A stretch of DNA of 64,000 nt. Source: Paenibacillus sp. JDR-2 (lineage in GTDB: Bacteria > Bacillota > Bacilli > Paenibacillales > Paenibacillaceae). A program made the translations under genes and the position numbers. The notes under the pieces are model-generated. The model saw nothing but the letters and a program-made list of their open reading frames with translations. It had not been told where the DNA came from and searched no databases. Positions within the stretch are counted from its first letter, which is position 1, and every line of letters begins with the position of its first letter. This document shows positions 25,867 to 35,143 of this stretch, in pieces. The stretch is taken from assembly GCF_000023585.1 (NCBI RefSeq), contig NC_012914.1, positions 2,619,001-2,683,000 on the forward strand. The letters are read 5' to 3'.

Positions 25867-28185
25867 ATGCAGGACGAGCAGCGAATGGAGGAGCAGAAGC
25901 GAGTAGACCGCGTAATGCGGCTGATTCGCGAGCAGCTAGGCAAGCTGCTGCAAAGCTCGAGCGGTATGCGGGAAGATATCGTGGATATCCGGAAAAATTT
26001 CTGGGACGACGTTACGCTGAATTTCGAGGATGCGGCTGAAGCGGCGGAATCCGCTGCAAGCTTGAAGCAGCAGGCTGAGGTTCTTGCGGAGCGGGAGCAC
26101 AGCCACAGGCATGCATCGCAGCAAGTTAAGCTGCTGCGAAAACTTGAGCAGACCCCATACTTCGGGCGTGTTGATTTTATAGAAAATGGAAGCTCCGAGG
26201 AAGAGAAGATCTATCTTGGAGTTGGCTCCATGCTGGATGAGAGCGGGTCGGACTATTTGATTTACGACTGGCGTGCGCCGGTCTCGAGTCTCTATTACGA
26301 TTATTCGCCGGGTACTGCCCAATATGATACTCCTACCGGATCGATAGAAGGCCAGATGACGCTGAAGCGCCAATATGTCATTCGCCGAGGTCAAATTGCC
26401 GGTATGTTCGATACGGGCGTCACTATTGGCGACGAGCTGCTGCAAGAGGTGCTTGGCAAGCATTCGGATGCCCAGATGAAGAGCATTGTAGCTACGATTC
26501 AACGGGAACAAAACCAGATCATCCGCAATGAGCGGGCAAGACTATTGATCGTTCAAGGAGCAGCCGGAAGCGGTAAAACCTCAGCGGCGCTGCAGCGTGT
26601 AGCCTACCTGCTTTACCGTTACAGGGGATCGCTTCAAGCCGATCAAATCGTCTTGTTCTCGCCGAACCCGATGTTTAACAGTTATGTCGCGACGGTTCTT
26701 CCGGAACTTGGCGAACAGAATATGCAGCAAACAACTTACCAGCAATACCTCGAGCATCGCATTGGGCAATCGTTTGCGCTGGAGGACCCGTTTGCTCAGA
26801 TGGAATATACGCTTGGAAGCATGGATGATCCGGATTATGAGACGCGTATCGCCTCCATTCGACATAAATCGGGCGCATCCTTCATGAAAGTGATTGAGCG
26901 TTATGTAGATACGCTTGGTGATTCGGGTTTATTGTTTAAAGCAATCAAGTTCCGGGGGCGTAAGTTGATTACCGCGGAAGCCATTGAACAGCATTTTTAC
27001 AGCTTGGACAAAAGCTTTACGATTCCGAACCGGTTCAAGATGACAGCCGATTGGCTGCTGAAGGAGCTGACCCGGTTAAGCAAGGAAGAACGGAAGAAAC
27101 AATGGGTAGAAGACGAGATGGAACTGCTGGATAAAGAAGCCTATATCCACGCGTTTAATGAGTTAAACCGCAAAGAACGCTATACCTCGGACTCCTTTGA
27201 TGATTTTGACCGCGAAAAAGACGTGCTGGCTACAATGATCGTTCAGGAAAGATTCAAACGTTTGCGGAGCCGTGTGAAGAAACTAAGATTTGTCGACACG
27301 CAGACCTTATACCTTCGATTATATGAAAGCGGGCAGGCTCCATGGCTAGAAAGTCGGCCTGAATGGGAGGCGATCCGCAGGCTTACCTTGGATCAGCTTA
27401 ACCGTGGAATACTTACTTATGAAGACGCAACACCTTACTTATATATGAAGGATTTAATTGAAGGCTTCCAGACCAATACATCGGTAAGGCATCTGTTTAT
27501 CGATGAAGCGCAGGATTATTCGCCATTCCAGTTCTATTATATGAAGAGAGTTTTCCCGATGGCAAAGATGACGGCGCTTGGCGACCTGAATCAGTCGATA
27601 TTTGCACATGCAGCTTTGGGGAATGGATTTGATCCGCTGGGAGAGCTGTACAGTAATGAAGAGACTGAGACAATAGTACTGTCTCGCAGCTATCGTTCGA
27701 CAAAACAAATTGTCGAATTTACGAGTGGGATGATTGAGGGCGGAAGTCGAATTGTGCCGTTTAATCGTAACGGTGATGAACCTACGGTAACGGCTGTTGC
27801 GGACGAATCGGAGCTGAACGGGATGATCGCGGAGAGAATCCGACGCCTGCAAGAGGAAGGCGCAAATTCCATTGCGGTCATTTGCAAGACTGCGGAGGAA
27901 AGCCGGACAGCTTATGAGGCATTGGAGCAGCATTGTCCTGGAATGCGGCTAATTGAGAAAGAGACGGTAACCTTCGAGAACGGCACCGTCGTTATTCCTT
28001 CTTATTTGGCTAAAGGCGTGGAGTTTGATGCCGTTATACTGTATAACGCTTCAAGCAGCGTTTATGGCAGAGAGAGCGAGCGCAAGTTGTTCTATACCGC
28101 TTGCACCCGCGCGATGCATGAGCTGCATCTGTACTATCTCTCGGAACCGACTCCATTCTTGACGCAAGCCTTGTCCAAAAAATAA
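25867..28185 (+). CDS. helD: HelD-type RNA polymerase recycling helicase
   Basis: A 772-residue superfamily 1 ATPase, the length of B. subtilis HelD. The N-terminal arm (1-200) is helical; Walker A is GAAGSGKTSA near residue 230, Walker B FIDEAQDYSP near 546, and the C-terminal helicase domain contains YTACTRAMHELHLYY. HelD binds RNA polymerase and helps release stalled complexes and nucleic acid. The ATG at 25867 follows GGAGAGGA. A TTGACA lies at 25787-25792, but no well-placed -10 box could be assigned with it (TACAAT at 25805 is too close). Confidence 0.92.
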   Translation: MQDEQRMEEQKRVDRVMRLIREQLGKLLQSSSGMREDIVDIRKNFWDDVTLNFEDAAEAAESAASLKQQAEVLAEREHSHRHASQQVKLLRKLEQTPYFGRVDFIENGSSEEEKIYLGVGSMLDESGSDYLIYDWRAPVSSLYYDYSPGTAQYDTPTGSIEGQMTLKRQYVIRRGQIAGMFDTGVTIGDELLQEVLGKHSDAQMKSIVATIQREQNQIIRNERARLLIVQGAAGSGKTSAALQRVAYLLYRYRGSLQADQIVLFSPNPMFNSYVATVLPELGEQNMQQTTYQQYLEHRIGQSFALEDPFAQMEYTLGSMDDPDYETRIASIRHKSGASFMKVIERYVDTLGDSGLLFKAIKFRGRKLITAEAIEQHFYSLDKSFTIPNRFKMTADWLLKELTRLSKEERKKQWVEDEMELLDKEAYIHAFNELNRKERYTSDSFDDFDREKDVLATMIVQERFKRLRSRVKKLRFVDTQTLYLRLYESGQAPWLESRPEWEAIRRLTLDQLNRGILTYEDATPYLYMKDLIEGFQTNTSVRHLFIDEAQDYSPFQFYYMKRVFPMAKMTALGDLNQSIFAHAALGNGFDPLGELYSNEETETIVLSRSYRSTKQIVEFTSGMIEGGSRIVPFNRNGDEPTVTAVADESELNGMIAERIRRLQEEGANSIAVICKTAEESRTAYEALEQHCPGMRLIEKETVTFENGTVVIPSYLAKGVEFDAVILYNASSSVYGRESERKLFYTACTRAMHELHLYYLSEPTPFLTQALSKK

Positions 28186-28193
28186 GTCAGCGA

Positions 28194-28772
28194 TTACCGG
28201 CCGTTACGGACTTCCGGCCAGATATCGCTGACTGCAACCTGCAGTTCTCCTGCAATAAGCTCAGCCGTTAACCGGTTGGGCTTTTGTATATGTCCATTTC
28301 TAAGCTTGGAGATAGTCTGCAAGGAAATATTCGTCGCGGCAGCCATCTGGTTAGCGCTTATATCCCGCTTGGCCATCCACATCTTAAGCCGTTTGGAAGA
28401 GTCATAGACTTGCTTGATCGCCGTTAACGGCTCTTCTTGCGCATATGCGCTCTTATCCCCGAAGATGATCAGCGCATATCTGGCTTCGTCCTGATCGGAT
28501 ATGGTCAGAGCCCGAAATTCCAGATGGACGGCAATCTCATCTTGTTTAGCGGATGTCAGGAATGTCTCCTGCGTAAAATGCAAGCTGCAGTCGCAAGGCA
28601 AATAATTGGCTATAAGCAGCTCGATCGACATTCCCTTCAGCTGCTCCTGTCTATATCCGGAAAGCCTGCAGAAGGCTTCATTCGTTTCATGGATCGTTGT
28701 TGCTGCTCTTGATACCCGAATAAGCACCATGGGCTGATCGAGTATTTGGAAGATTTGGTAAAAGGCTATCAA
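28194..28772 (-). CDS. PAS-domain protein with C-terminal Cro/C1-type helix-turn-helix
   Basis: A 192-residue protein. Residues 1-105 look like a PAS fold (ETNEAFCRLSGYRQEQLKGMS is the classic PAS core) and residues about 130-185 are a Cro/C1-type helix-turn-helix (SANQMAAATNISLQTISKLRNG). The pair suggests a signal-sensing transcription regulator. TTG 28772 has AAGGAGG 7 bases upstream. Its stop lies 8 bases from the end of helD (convergent). Its target genes are unknown; the palindrome at 28891-28906 could be an operator. Confidence 0.85.
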   Translation of the reverse strand: MIAFYQIFQILDQPMVLIRVSRAATTIHETNEAFCRLSGYRQEQLKGMSIELLIANYLPCDCSLHFTQETFLTSAKQDEIAVHLEFRALTISDQDEARYALIIFGDKSAYAQEEPLTAIKQVYDSSKRLKMWMAKRDISANQMAAATNISLQTISKLRNGHIQKPNRLTAELIAGELQVAVSDIWPEVRNGR

Positions 28773-28890
28773 AATTGGTCCTCCTTAATTCCAAGCGCGC
28801 CAATGCACAAAATCGAGTATAAGCTTTAAGCTTGTGCTATACAATAGCTTTGCTATATTTAACAAAATCGTCAAGAATAAATGCGGTTTG

Positions 28891-28906
28891 GTTTAATAAA
28901 TTAAAC
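28891..28906. promoter_or_regulatory. Operator-like palindrome upstream of the PAS-HTH gene
   Basis: GTTTAAT-AA-ATTAAAC, two 7-base arms. It lies between the PAS-HTH gene and the divergent Cys/His gene. A second small dyad, TGTCAT-TTCT-ATGACA, is at 28941-28956. Both could bind regulators; this is inference from symmetry alone. Confidence 0.35.
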
Positions 28907-28987
28907 TTGCTGGCATGAAACGGATCAAACATGCGGAAGCTGTCATTTCTATGACAAAATGATAGAGTGTTCAGCTAACAGCGAGTT

Positions 28988-29016
28988 TTGTGTGATTCTA
29001 TGTTCTCGGGTAATAT
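28988..29016 (+). promoter_or_regulatory. Promoter of the Cys/His mini-protein gene
   Basis: TTGTGT at 28988-28993 and TAATAT at 29011-29016 with a 17-base spacer, about 40 bases before the start codon. Confidence 0.7.
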
Positions 29017-29056
29017 AAGAAAACGCAGGTTTGAAACTTAGGGGGAAACAGACAAC

Positions 29057-29299
29057 ATGAAAACATGCGGGATCGATGATTGCTCCAAACCGGTCAAGGC
29101 AAGAGACCTGTGCTCCATGCACCATCAACGCCTGATGAGACATGGCGATCCTAACACCGTTATGCCTCGCAGGACTAAGAAACTGGTCAATTGCAGCTGG
29201 ATCAATTGTTCAAGTCAAGCCGTATCGAAAGGATTGTGTGTTAAGCATTATTACATCAACCGCGTATTAAAGAAAAATGAGCAGATTGATGTAAGATAA
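29057..29299 (+). CDS. Small protein with two identical-spacing Cys/His motifs
   Basis: An 80-residue basic protein with two copies of C-x4-C-x9-C-x2-H: C4/C9/C19/H22 and C46/C51/C61/H64, 42 residues apart. The first copy ends with RLMRHGDP, a sequence seen in small phage-type and HNH-associated zinc-binding proteins as I remember them. No catalytic His-Asn-His is visible, so a nuclease is not claimed. A GGGGG stretch about 12 bases upstream serves as ribosome binding site. Likely zinc-binding; function unknown. Confidence 0.75.
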   Translation: MKTCGIDDCSKPVKARDLCSMHHQRLMRHGDPNTVMPRRTKKLVNCSWINCSSQAVSKGLCVKHYYINRVLKKNEQIDVR

Positions 29300-29302
29300 C
29301 AT

Positions 29303-29336
29303 AACATCCATTTTCTGAAAATGGGGTGTTTATTTT
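29303..29336 (+). terminator. Terminator after the Cys/His mini-protein gene
   Basis: CCATTTTC and GAAAATGG pair with a one-base apex (effective small loop), flanked by further A/T pairs and followed by TTTATTTT. Confidence 0.6.
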
Positions 29337-29435
29337 CATGAAAATATGTATAATGGAGGTAACTCCCTATTTACCAGAGAATGAATCCTTTAACGCTACG
29401 GTACCATTCTAACCAAATGGAGGCGATCGTCGGAA

Positions 29436-31382
29436 ATGATTCAAACGGCACCATATGGCCTTCTGCTGAGCGATTTGTATCTGTTCAACAAAGGCTGCTC
29501 TCACCACAGTTACCGGTTCATGGGCGCGCATGTCATGGACTGGGACGGTAAAGATGGCGTCAGGTTTGCAGTGTGGGCTCCGCACGCCAGGGAGGTTCGG
29601 CTTGTTGGCCAGCATAACAACTGGGATGGTTCCGGTTCGTTAATGGAGCGCGTATCTTCGACAGGAGTCTGGGTTCTCTTTATACCGGGGCTTTCCGAAG
29701 GTGCTGTCTACAAGTACGAGATTTTGACCTCAACAGGTCAGCGGCTGCTCAAGGCAGATCCTTACGCTTTCCTCGCCGAAAGGCGTCCTCAAACCGCCTC
29801 CGTAGTGTCTGATCTATACGGATTCCCGTGGCGGGATAAGAAATGGATGGACTCAAGGCACAAGTCGCCTGCTTACTCCAATCCATTAATGCTTTACGAA
29901 GTGCATGCCGGCTCCTGGCAGCTGAAAGGGGAGGAGAACTTCCTCACCTATGAAGAACTAGCCGAACAGCTTGTTCCTTACGTAGCTAAGATGGGATATA
30001 CCCATATCGAGCTGATGCCAATCAACGAACATCCTTTCGACCAGTCTTGGGGTTATCAAATTACCGGTTATTATGCGCCGTCCAGCCGTTACGGCAAGCC
30101 TAAGCAACTGATGAAATTTATCGACCGCTGCCACGCGTACGGCATTGGCGTCATTCTGGACTGGGTTCCCGGACATTTCTGCAAGGATGAACATGGATTG
30201 CGCGGCTTTGACGGTACTCCGATCTTTGAAGGAAATGACGAGCGGCTTGCCGAAAAGCCTTTATGGGGAACACTGGCCTTCGATTTCAAGCGAAACGAAG
30301 TGATCAGCTTCCTGATCTCCAACGCCATCTACTGGATGGAAATGTTCCACTTCGACGGTCTTCGGATTGATGCCGTCGCCAGCATGATCAATCTCCACAT
30401 GGATAAACCGCCCGAGCTCTTCACCTGGAACGAGTACGGCGGCACCGACAATCTAGACGCTCTCCGCTTCATGAAACGGCTTAACGAAACCGTATTTCAC
30501 TACTACCCAGACGCACTAATGATCGCAGAAGATTCTTCCGCTTGGCCTGCAGTCACCTCACCTACATACTTAGGCGGGCTGGGATTTAACTTTAAATGGA
30601 ATATGGGCTGGATGAACGACGTGCTCCAATACATGTCGATGGATCCTGCCGACCGCACACACCACCACCACTTACTTACTTTCTCACTTTTGTACGCTTT
30701 CTCTGAAAATTACGTTTTACCGTTCTCGCATGACGAGGTTGTTCACGGCAAGCGTTCCTTGCTGAACAAAATGCCAGGCTCCTACGAGGAGAAATTTGCC
30801 CAATTGCGGTTGTTATACGGCTATTGGATCGCTCATCCGGGCAAGAAGCTGCTGTTTATGGGCAGTGAATGGGGACAGTTCGACGAGTGGAAGGACCGCG
30901 AACCACTGGACTGGATGCTGCTCGAATACGATCTCCACGGCAAAATGCACCATTACGTCAAAGCTTTGAACCATGTTTATACCCATGAACCGTCTCTATG
31001 GGAAAGAGATCAGGACGCTTACGCATTTCAATGGATTGATGTGAATAATGCTGAACAATCGATCATATCTTTCATTCGTTATGGCAAGCAGGGCTTCACT
31101 GTTACGGTTGCCAACTTCTCCAGAAACGGTTATACCCATTATCGATTAGGCGTGCCGCAGCCGGGCTGTTATCGCATGATCCTAAACAGCAATGAGGTAC
31201 AGTTCGGAGGTTCCGATTCACAGTGTTTACAGAAGCATGACAGCGAGAAAGTGAGCTGGCACGGCTATAACCAGAGCATTTCCATCAATCTCCCCCCTCT
31301 ATCCTTCCAATTATTCAGCTATGCGGGCGGCGGAGACCACATTAAGAAGGGGTTGGTGTCATGGGTCGAAAAAAGGAAATGA
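29436..31382 (+). CDS. glgB: 1,4-alpha-glucan branching enzyme
   Basis: A 648-residue GH13 enzyme that adds alpha-1,6 branches to glycogen. The N-terminal CBM48-like domain ([17 protein letters not shown]) precedes the catalytic barrel. Catalytic residues are nucleophile D312 (GLRIDAVAS), acid/base E365 (MIAEDSS) and D433 (FSHDEVVHG), with the 53- and 68-residue spacings seen in E. coli GlgB. It opens a glgB-C-D-A-GH15 operon. A TATAAT at 29349-29354 could be the -10 box, without a clear -35 box. Confidence 0.96.
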   Translation: MIQTAPYGLLLSDLYLFNKGCSHHSYRFMGAHVMDWDGKDGVRFAVWAPHAREVRLVGQHNNWDGSGSLMERVSSTGVWVLFIPGLSEGAVYKYEILTSTGQRLLKADPYAFLAERRPQTASVVSDLYGFPWRDKKWMDSRHKSPAYSNPLMLYEVHAGSWQLKGEENFLTYEELAEQLVPYVAKMGYTHIELMPINEHPFDQSWGYQITGYYAPSSRYGKPKQLMKFIDRCHAYGIGVILDWVPGHFCKDEHGLRGFDGTPIFEGNDERLAEKPLWGTLAFDFKRNEVISFLISNAIYWMEMFHFDGLRIDAVASMINLHMDKPPELFTWNEYGGTDNLDALRFMKRLNETVFHYYPDALMIAEDSSAWPAVTSPTYLGGLGFNFKWNMGWMNDVLQYMSMDPADRTHHHHLLTFSLLYAFSENYVLPFSHDEVVHGKRSLLNKMPGSYEEKFAQLRLLYGYWIAHPGKKLLFMGSEWGQFDEWKDREPLDWMLLEYDLHGKMHHYVKALNHVYTHEPSLWERDQDAYAFQWIDVNNAEQSIISFIRYGKQGFTVTVANFSRNGYTHYRLGVPQPGCYRMILNSNEVQFGGSDSQCLQKHDSEKVSWHGYNQSISINLPPLSFQLFSYAGGGDHIKKGLVSWVEKRK

Positions 31383-32530
31383 TTGCAATGCTGCTTGCTG
31401 GAGGAGAAGGCAAACGTCTAGGGGTTCTCACAAAGGATTTGGCGAAGCCGGCTGTCTATTTTGGGGGAAAGTACCGCATTATTGACTTTACTTTAAGTAA
31501 TTGCACGCATTCCGGCATCGACACGGTTGGCGTACTTACGCAATACCAGCCGCTTGAATTGAACCGGTATTTGGGCATCGGAAGCCCATGGGGGCTGGAC
31601 CGCAGGGATGGCGGCATGGCCATTCTGCCTCCATTCGTCAAACAAAAAGGCGGGGTGTGGTATAAAGGCACGGCAAATGCGATTTATCAAAATATGGCGT
31701 TTATTGAACGTTATGACCCAACCTACGTTCTGGTCATCTCGGGTGACCATATTTATAAAATGGATTACGATCTGATGCTGCAGCATCACAAGAAAAGCGG
31801 GGCGGACATTACGATTGCCGGCATTGAAGTGCCGTGGAAGGAAGCAAGCCGTTTTGGCGTCATGCACGTGGATGACGAAGACCGGATTACGGCTTTTGAA
31901 GAAAAACCTAAAAATCCAACCAGCAATATCGCATCGATGGGTGTGTATATTTTCACCTGGTCGGTACTGAAGAAGTATTTGATTTACGACGAAGCCAGCC
32001 GCAATTCCAGTCATGACTTCGGCAAGGATGTGATCCCGTCCATGATGAGAGACGGATTGCATCTAAGCACGTATGCTTTCCGCGGTTACTGGAAGGATGT
32101 CGGCACGATCGAAAGCTTATGGGAAGCCAATATGGATCTGCTCGATGATAAGCCTTCGCTTGACCTGGCCGATAAAGAATGGCGAATTTTCTCCGTCAGC
32201 CCTAACCGTCCGGCCCAATACGTGGCTTGCGGGGCGAGCGTATCCTCCTCTATGGTGACGGAAGGCTGCATAGTGGAAGGCGATGTCGAGCGTTCAGTGT
32301 TGTTCTTTGGCGTTACGACAGGCAAAAACAGTATCGTTAAAGAATCCGTCATTATGCCGAATGTGAAAATTGGCGAAGGCGCCCGCATCTACCGGGCGAT
32401 AATTGGTGAAGGTGCTGTAATTGAAGACGGCGTATGCATCGGCAGTCCCGATGATGATGCGATTACCGTTGTTGCTGTAGGCGAGTTTGTATCTAATGAA
32501 CCTATGCTGCTGGAGGTGGAGCCGTCATGA
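31361..32530 (+). CDS. glgC: Glucose-1-phosphate adenylyltransferase, catalytic subunit
   Basis: A 389-residue nucleotidyltransferase that makes ADP-glucose, the donor for glycogen synthesis. The N-terminal [15 protein letters not shown] is the nucleotide-binding motif, FEEKP and [10 protein letters not shown] are present, and the C-terminal 100 residues form a left-handed beta-helix. It overlaps glgB by 22 bases and glgD by 4. Confidence 0.96.
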   Translation: MGRKKEMIAMLLAGGEGKRLGVLTKDLAKPAVYFGGKYRIIDFTLSNCTHSGIDTVGVLTQYQPLELNRYLGIGSPWGLDRRDGGMAILPPFVKQKGGVWYKGTANAIYQNMAFIERYDPTYVLVISGDHIYKMDYDLMLQHHKKSGADITIAGIEVPWKEASRFGVMHVDDEDRITAFEEKPKNPTSNIASMGVYIFTWSVLKKYLIYDEASRNSSHDFGKDVIPSMMRDGLHLSTYAFRGYWKDVGTIESLWEANMDLLDDKPSLDLADKEWRIFSVSPNRPAQYVACGASVSSSMVTEGCIVEGDVERSVLFFGVTTGKNSIVKESVIMPNVKIGEGARIYRAIIGEGAVIEDGVCIGSPDDDAITVVAVGEFVSNEPMLLEVEPS

Positions 32531-33639
32531 AACATACGGTTATGGGCGTTATAAATCTAATTCATGAAAACGATGATATGGAGCGGCTGACACAAAACCG
32601 CTGCCTTGCTACTGTGCCGTTTGGCGCAAGATACCGGCTTATCGATTTCATCCTGTCAAGCATGGTGAACTCGGGGATCAATAAAGTAGCCGTATTCGCA
32701 CATACGAAATACCGTTCCCTCATGGATCACGTCGGTTCCGGCGACCATTGGGACTTAAATAACCGTCAGAGCGGCTTGTTCCTGCTTCCTCCGGCAACGG
32801 ACGATATTCAGGAAGTCAGCCGCGGTGACTTATATCATTTCTACCAGCACCGCGATTACTTCAACCGCTCTACGCTGGAATATGTCGTAATTGCCCGCAG
32901 TCATATGGTGTGCAATATCGATTTCGAGCCGATTATCGAAGCGCATAAGGAACGCGAAGCGGATATTACCGTCGTATGCAAGCGGGATGCCGATCTGATG
33001 GGCGGTAAGGCCCGCAAGATGAAGATGGATCCGGATGGCCGTGTCACGGCCATGCAGGATCATTACGGAAGAATGAACAGCGATATCTCGTCCATGGAAA
33101 TGTACGTGATGCGCAAGGATCTCCTGATGGAGCTTGTCGAGACATCCCTAGCCCAAGGGCAGGACCACCTGGTCCGCCACGCGATTTTCTCGAGAATCGA
33201 TAAGCTTCGCGTCTTTGGTTATTTGCACGAAGGTTATCTGGCTGTCGTGAATACCCTTTCGAGTTTCTACCAGAGCAACATGAGCCTGCTTCAACCAGAA
33301 GTATGGCGCGAGTTGTTCTTCCAGCCGGGAATGGTCTTCACGAAAGGCAAGGATGAGCCGCCAGCCCGCTATTTGGGAACCTCAAAAGTGACTGATTCCC
33401 TTATTGCTAACGGCTGCCGTATAGAAGGAACGGTCGAGAACAGCATTCTGTTCCGCGGTGTCCATGTCCGTAAAGGTGCCGTTGTCCGCAACAGCATCAT
33501 TATGCAAAACGGCGACATCGGCGAGAACAGCCTGGTCCAGCACTGCATTCTGGATAAGGATGTACGCGTACAGTATGAACGTGATATCCGCGGTTCTTCC
33601 GAAAATCCGTTTCTGGCAGGCAAGCGTAAGATTATATAA
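32527..33639 (+). CDS. glgD: GlgD, regulatory subunit of ADP-glucose pyrophosphorylase
   Basis: A 370-residue GlgC paralogue. The nucleotide-binding GGxGxRL motif is replaced by [14 protein letters not shown], as in GlgD, which pairs with GlgC to make a more active heterotetramer in Bacillales. The beta-helix C-terminus is kept ([17 protein letters not shown]). It begins with ATG overlapping the glgC stop. Confidence 0.95.
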   Translation: MKHTVMGVINLIHENDDMERLTQNRCLATVPFGARYRLIDFILSSMVNSGINKVAVFAHTKYRSLMDHVGSGDHWDLNNRQSGLFLLPPATDDIQEVSRGDLYHFYQHRDYFNRSTLEYVVIARSHMVCNIDFEPIIEAHKEREADITVVCKRDADLMGGKARKMKMDPDGRVTAMQDHYGRMNSDISSMEMYVMRKDLLMELVETSLAQGQDHLVRHAIFSRIDKLRVFGYLHEGYLAVVNTLSSFYQSNMSLLQPEVWRELFFQPGMVFTKGKDEPPARYLGTSKVTDSLIANGCRIEGTVENSILFRGVHVRKGAVVRNSIIMQNGDIGENSLVQHCILDKDVRVQYERDIRGSSENPFLAGKRKII

Positions 33640-33679
33640 ATAGCAATTAAATTATGGATAGGGTATGAGGTGATCAGGC

Positions 33680-35143
33680 GTGAATATATTAATGGCCGCT
33701 TCCGAAGCAACTCCGCTCGCCAAATCGGGCGGACTGGCTGACGTTGTAGGAGCTTTGCCGAAGGCGCTTAAGCAGCGTGGAGCCGATGTTCGTATTATTA
33801 TGCCCAAGTATGAAGAGATCCCAGATTATTATATTCAGAATTTTGAGCGAATTGCAGAATTTTATGTAAATTTTGGTTGGAGAAGCCAATATTGCGGCTT
33901 GTTCCGGGCGGAAATCGACGGTGTGGTCTTCTATCTGATCGATAATGAATTCTATTTCGGACGCAGAGGTCTATACGGCTATAACGATGATGCCGAGCGT
34001 TTTGTCTTCTATTCCGTTGCGGTTATGGAGGCTGTGCGGTACTTGGATTACACTCCGGAAATCGTTCATTGCCACGATTGGCAGGCCGGACTTATTCCGT
34101 TTCTGCTCCGCACTCGCTACTCGAATGATCCAGCCTGGGAAGGCGTGAAGTCGGTATTCACGATCCACAACCTGATGTATCAAGGGTTGTTTGGCATTGA
34201 CCTGCTGAAGGAGCTTCTGGGAGCGGGAGACGAGATGTTCACCGCTGACAAGTTAGAGTTCCACGGTGCCGCAAGCTGCCTGAAAGGGGGGCTTGTCTAT
34301 GCGGACAAGCTGACAACGGTCAGTGAAACCTATGCCCGGGAAATCCAGAGCTGGGAGCACGGCGAACAGCTTGACGGACTGCTAAGCAGCCGCTCCGGCG
34401 ATCTGGCAGGCATTATTAACGGGATTGATACCGAATTATTCGATCCGATGAACGATGATGCCCTACATACGCCTTACCGTTCCTCTATTTCCCGCAAACG
34501 GAAGAATAAGCTGAGCTTGCAGGCGGAGCTTGGTCTTCCCGAGTCGGAAGAAACCCCGCTGATCGGTATTATCAGCCGTCTGGTGGAGTCGAAGGGGTTG
34601 GACCTCATTACCTGGAAGCTTGACGAGCTTATGCAGGAGGATGTACAGCTTGTTGTTCTGGGAGCGGGAGATTGGCAATACGAGAATGCCATGAATCATC
34701 TGGTCGCCCGTTATCCGAATAAAGTCGCCGTATGGCTTGGTTATAACGACCGCCTGGCAAGAAGGATCTATGCAGGCTCGGATATTTTCCTCATGCCCTC
34801 CCGGTTTGAGCCTTGCGGCTTAAGCCAGCTGCTCGCTCTTCGTTACCGCTCAATTCCCGTAGTCCGGGAAACCGGCGGTCTAAAGGATACGGTCTTCTCC
34901 TATAATGAAGAGACCGGGGAAGGCAACGGCTTCAGCTTCACGCATTATAATGCGGACGATTTCATGTATACGGTGAGACGGGCGCTGCACTTCTACCGCG
35001 ATGACGCTGTATGGCGCCGCATCGTAGATAATGCCGGTAAGGAAGATTACAGCTGGAGCCGCTCGGCAAAAGCTTATATAGCCTTGTATGATCAACTTCT
35101 TGCTTCTCGAAAGGGGACTGAAAGATGGCCCGTCACCTTGTAA
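33680..35143 (+). CDS. glgA: Glycogen synthase (ADP-glucose type)
   Basis: A 487-residue GT5 glycosyltransferase that elongates alpha-1,4 glucan. The ADP-glucose binding motif KSGGLADVVGALPKAL lies at about residues 14-29, and the C-terminal EPCGLSQL carries the catalytic-region glutamate. The start is GTG 33680, preceded by GAGGTGAT. The gap to glgD is 40 bases and it overlaps the next gene by 19 bases. Confidence 0.96.
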   Translation: MNILMAASEATPLAKSGGLADVVGALPKALKQRGADVRIIMPKYEEIPDYYIQNFERIAEFYVNFGWRSQYCGLFRAEIDGVVFYLIDNEFYFGRRGLYGYNDDAERFVFYSVAVMEAVRYLDYTPEIVHCHDWQAGLIPFLLRTRYSNDPAWEGVKSVFTIHNLMYQGLFGIDLLKELLGAGDEMFTADKLEFHGAASCLKGGLVYADKLTTVSETYAREIQSWEHGEQLDGLLSSRSGDLAGIINGIDTELFDPMNDDALHTPYRSSISRKRKNKLSLQAELGLPESEETPLIGIISRLVESKGLDLITWKLDELMQEDVQLVVLGAGDWQYENAMNHLVARYPNKVAVWLGYNDRLARRIYAGSDIFLMPSRFEPCGLSQLLALRYRSIPVVRETGGLKDTVFSYNEETGEGNGFSFTHYNADDFMYTVRRALHFYRDDAVWRRIVDNAGKEDYSWSRSAKAYIALYDQLLASRKGTERWPVTL

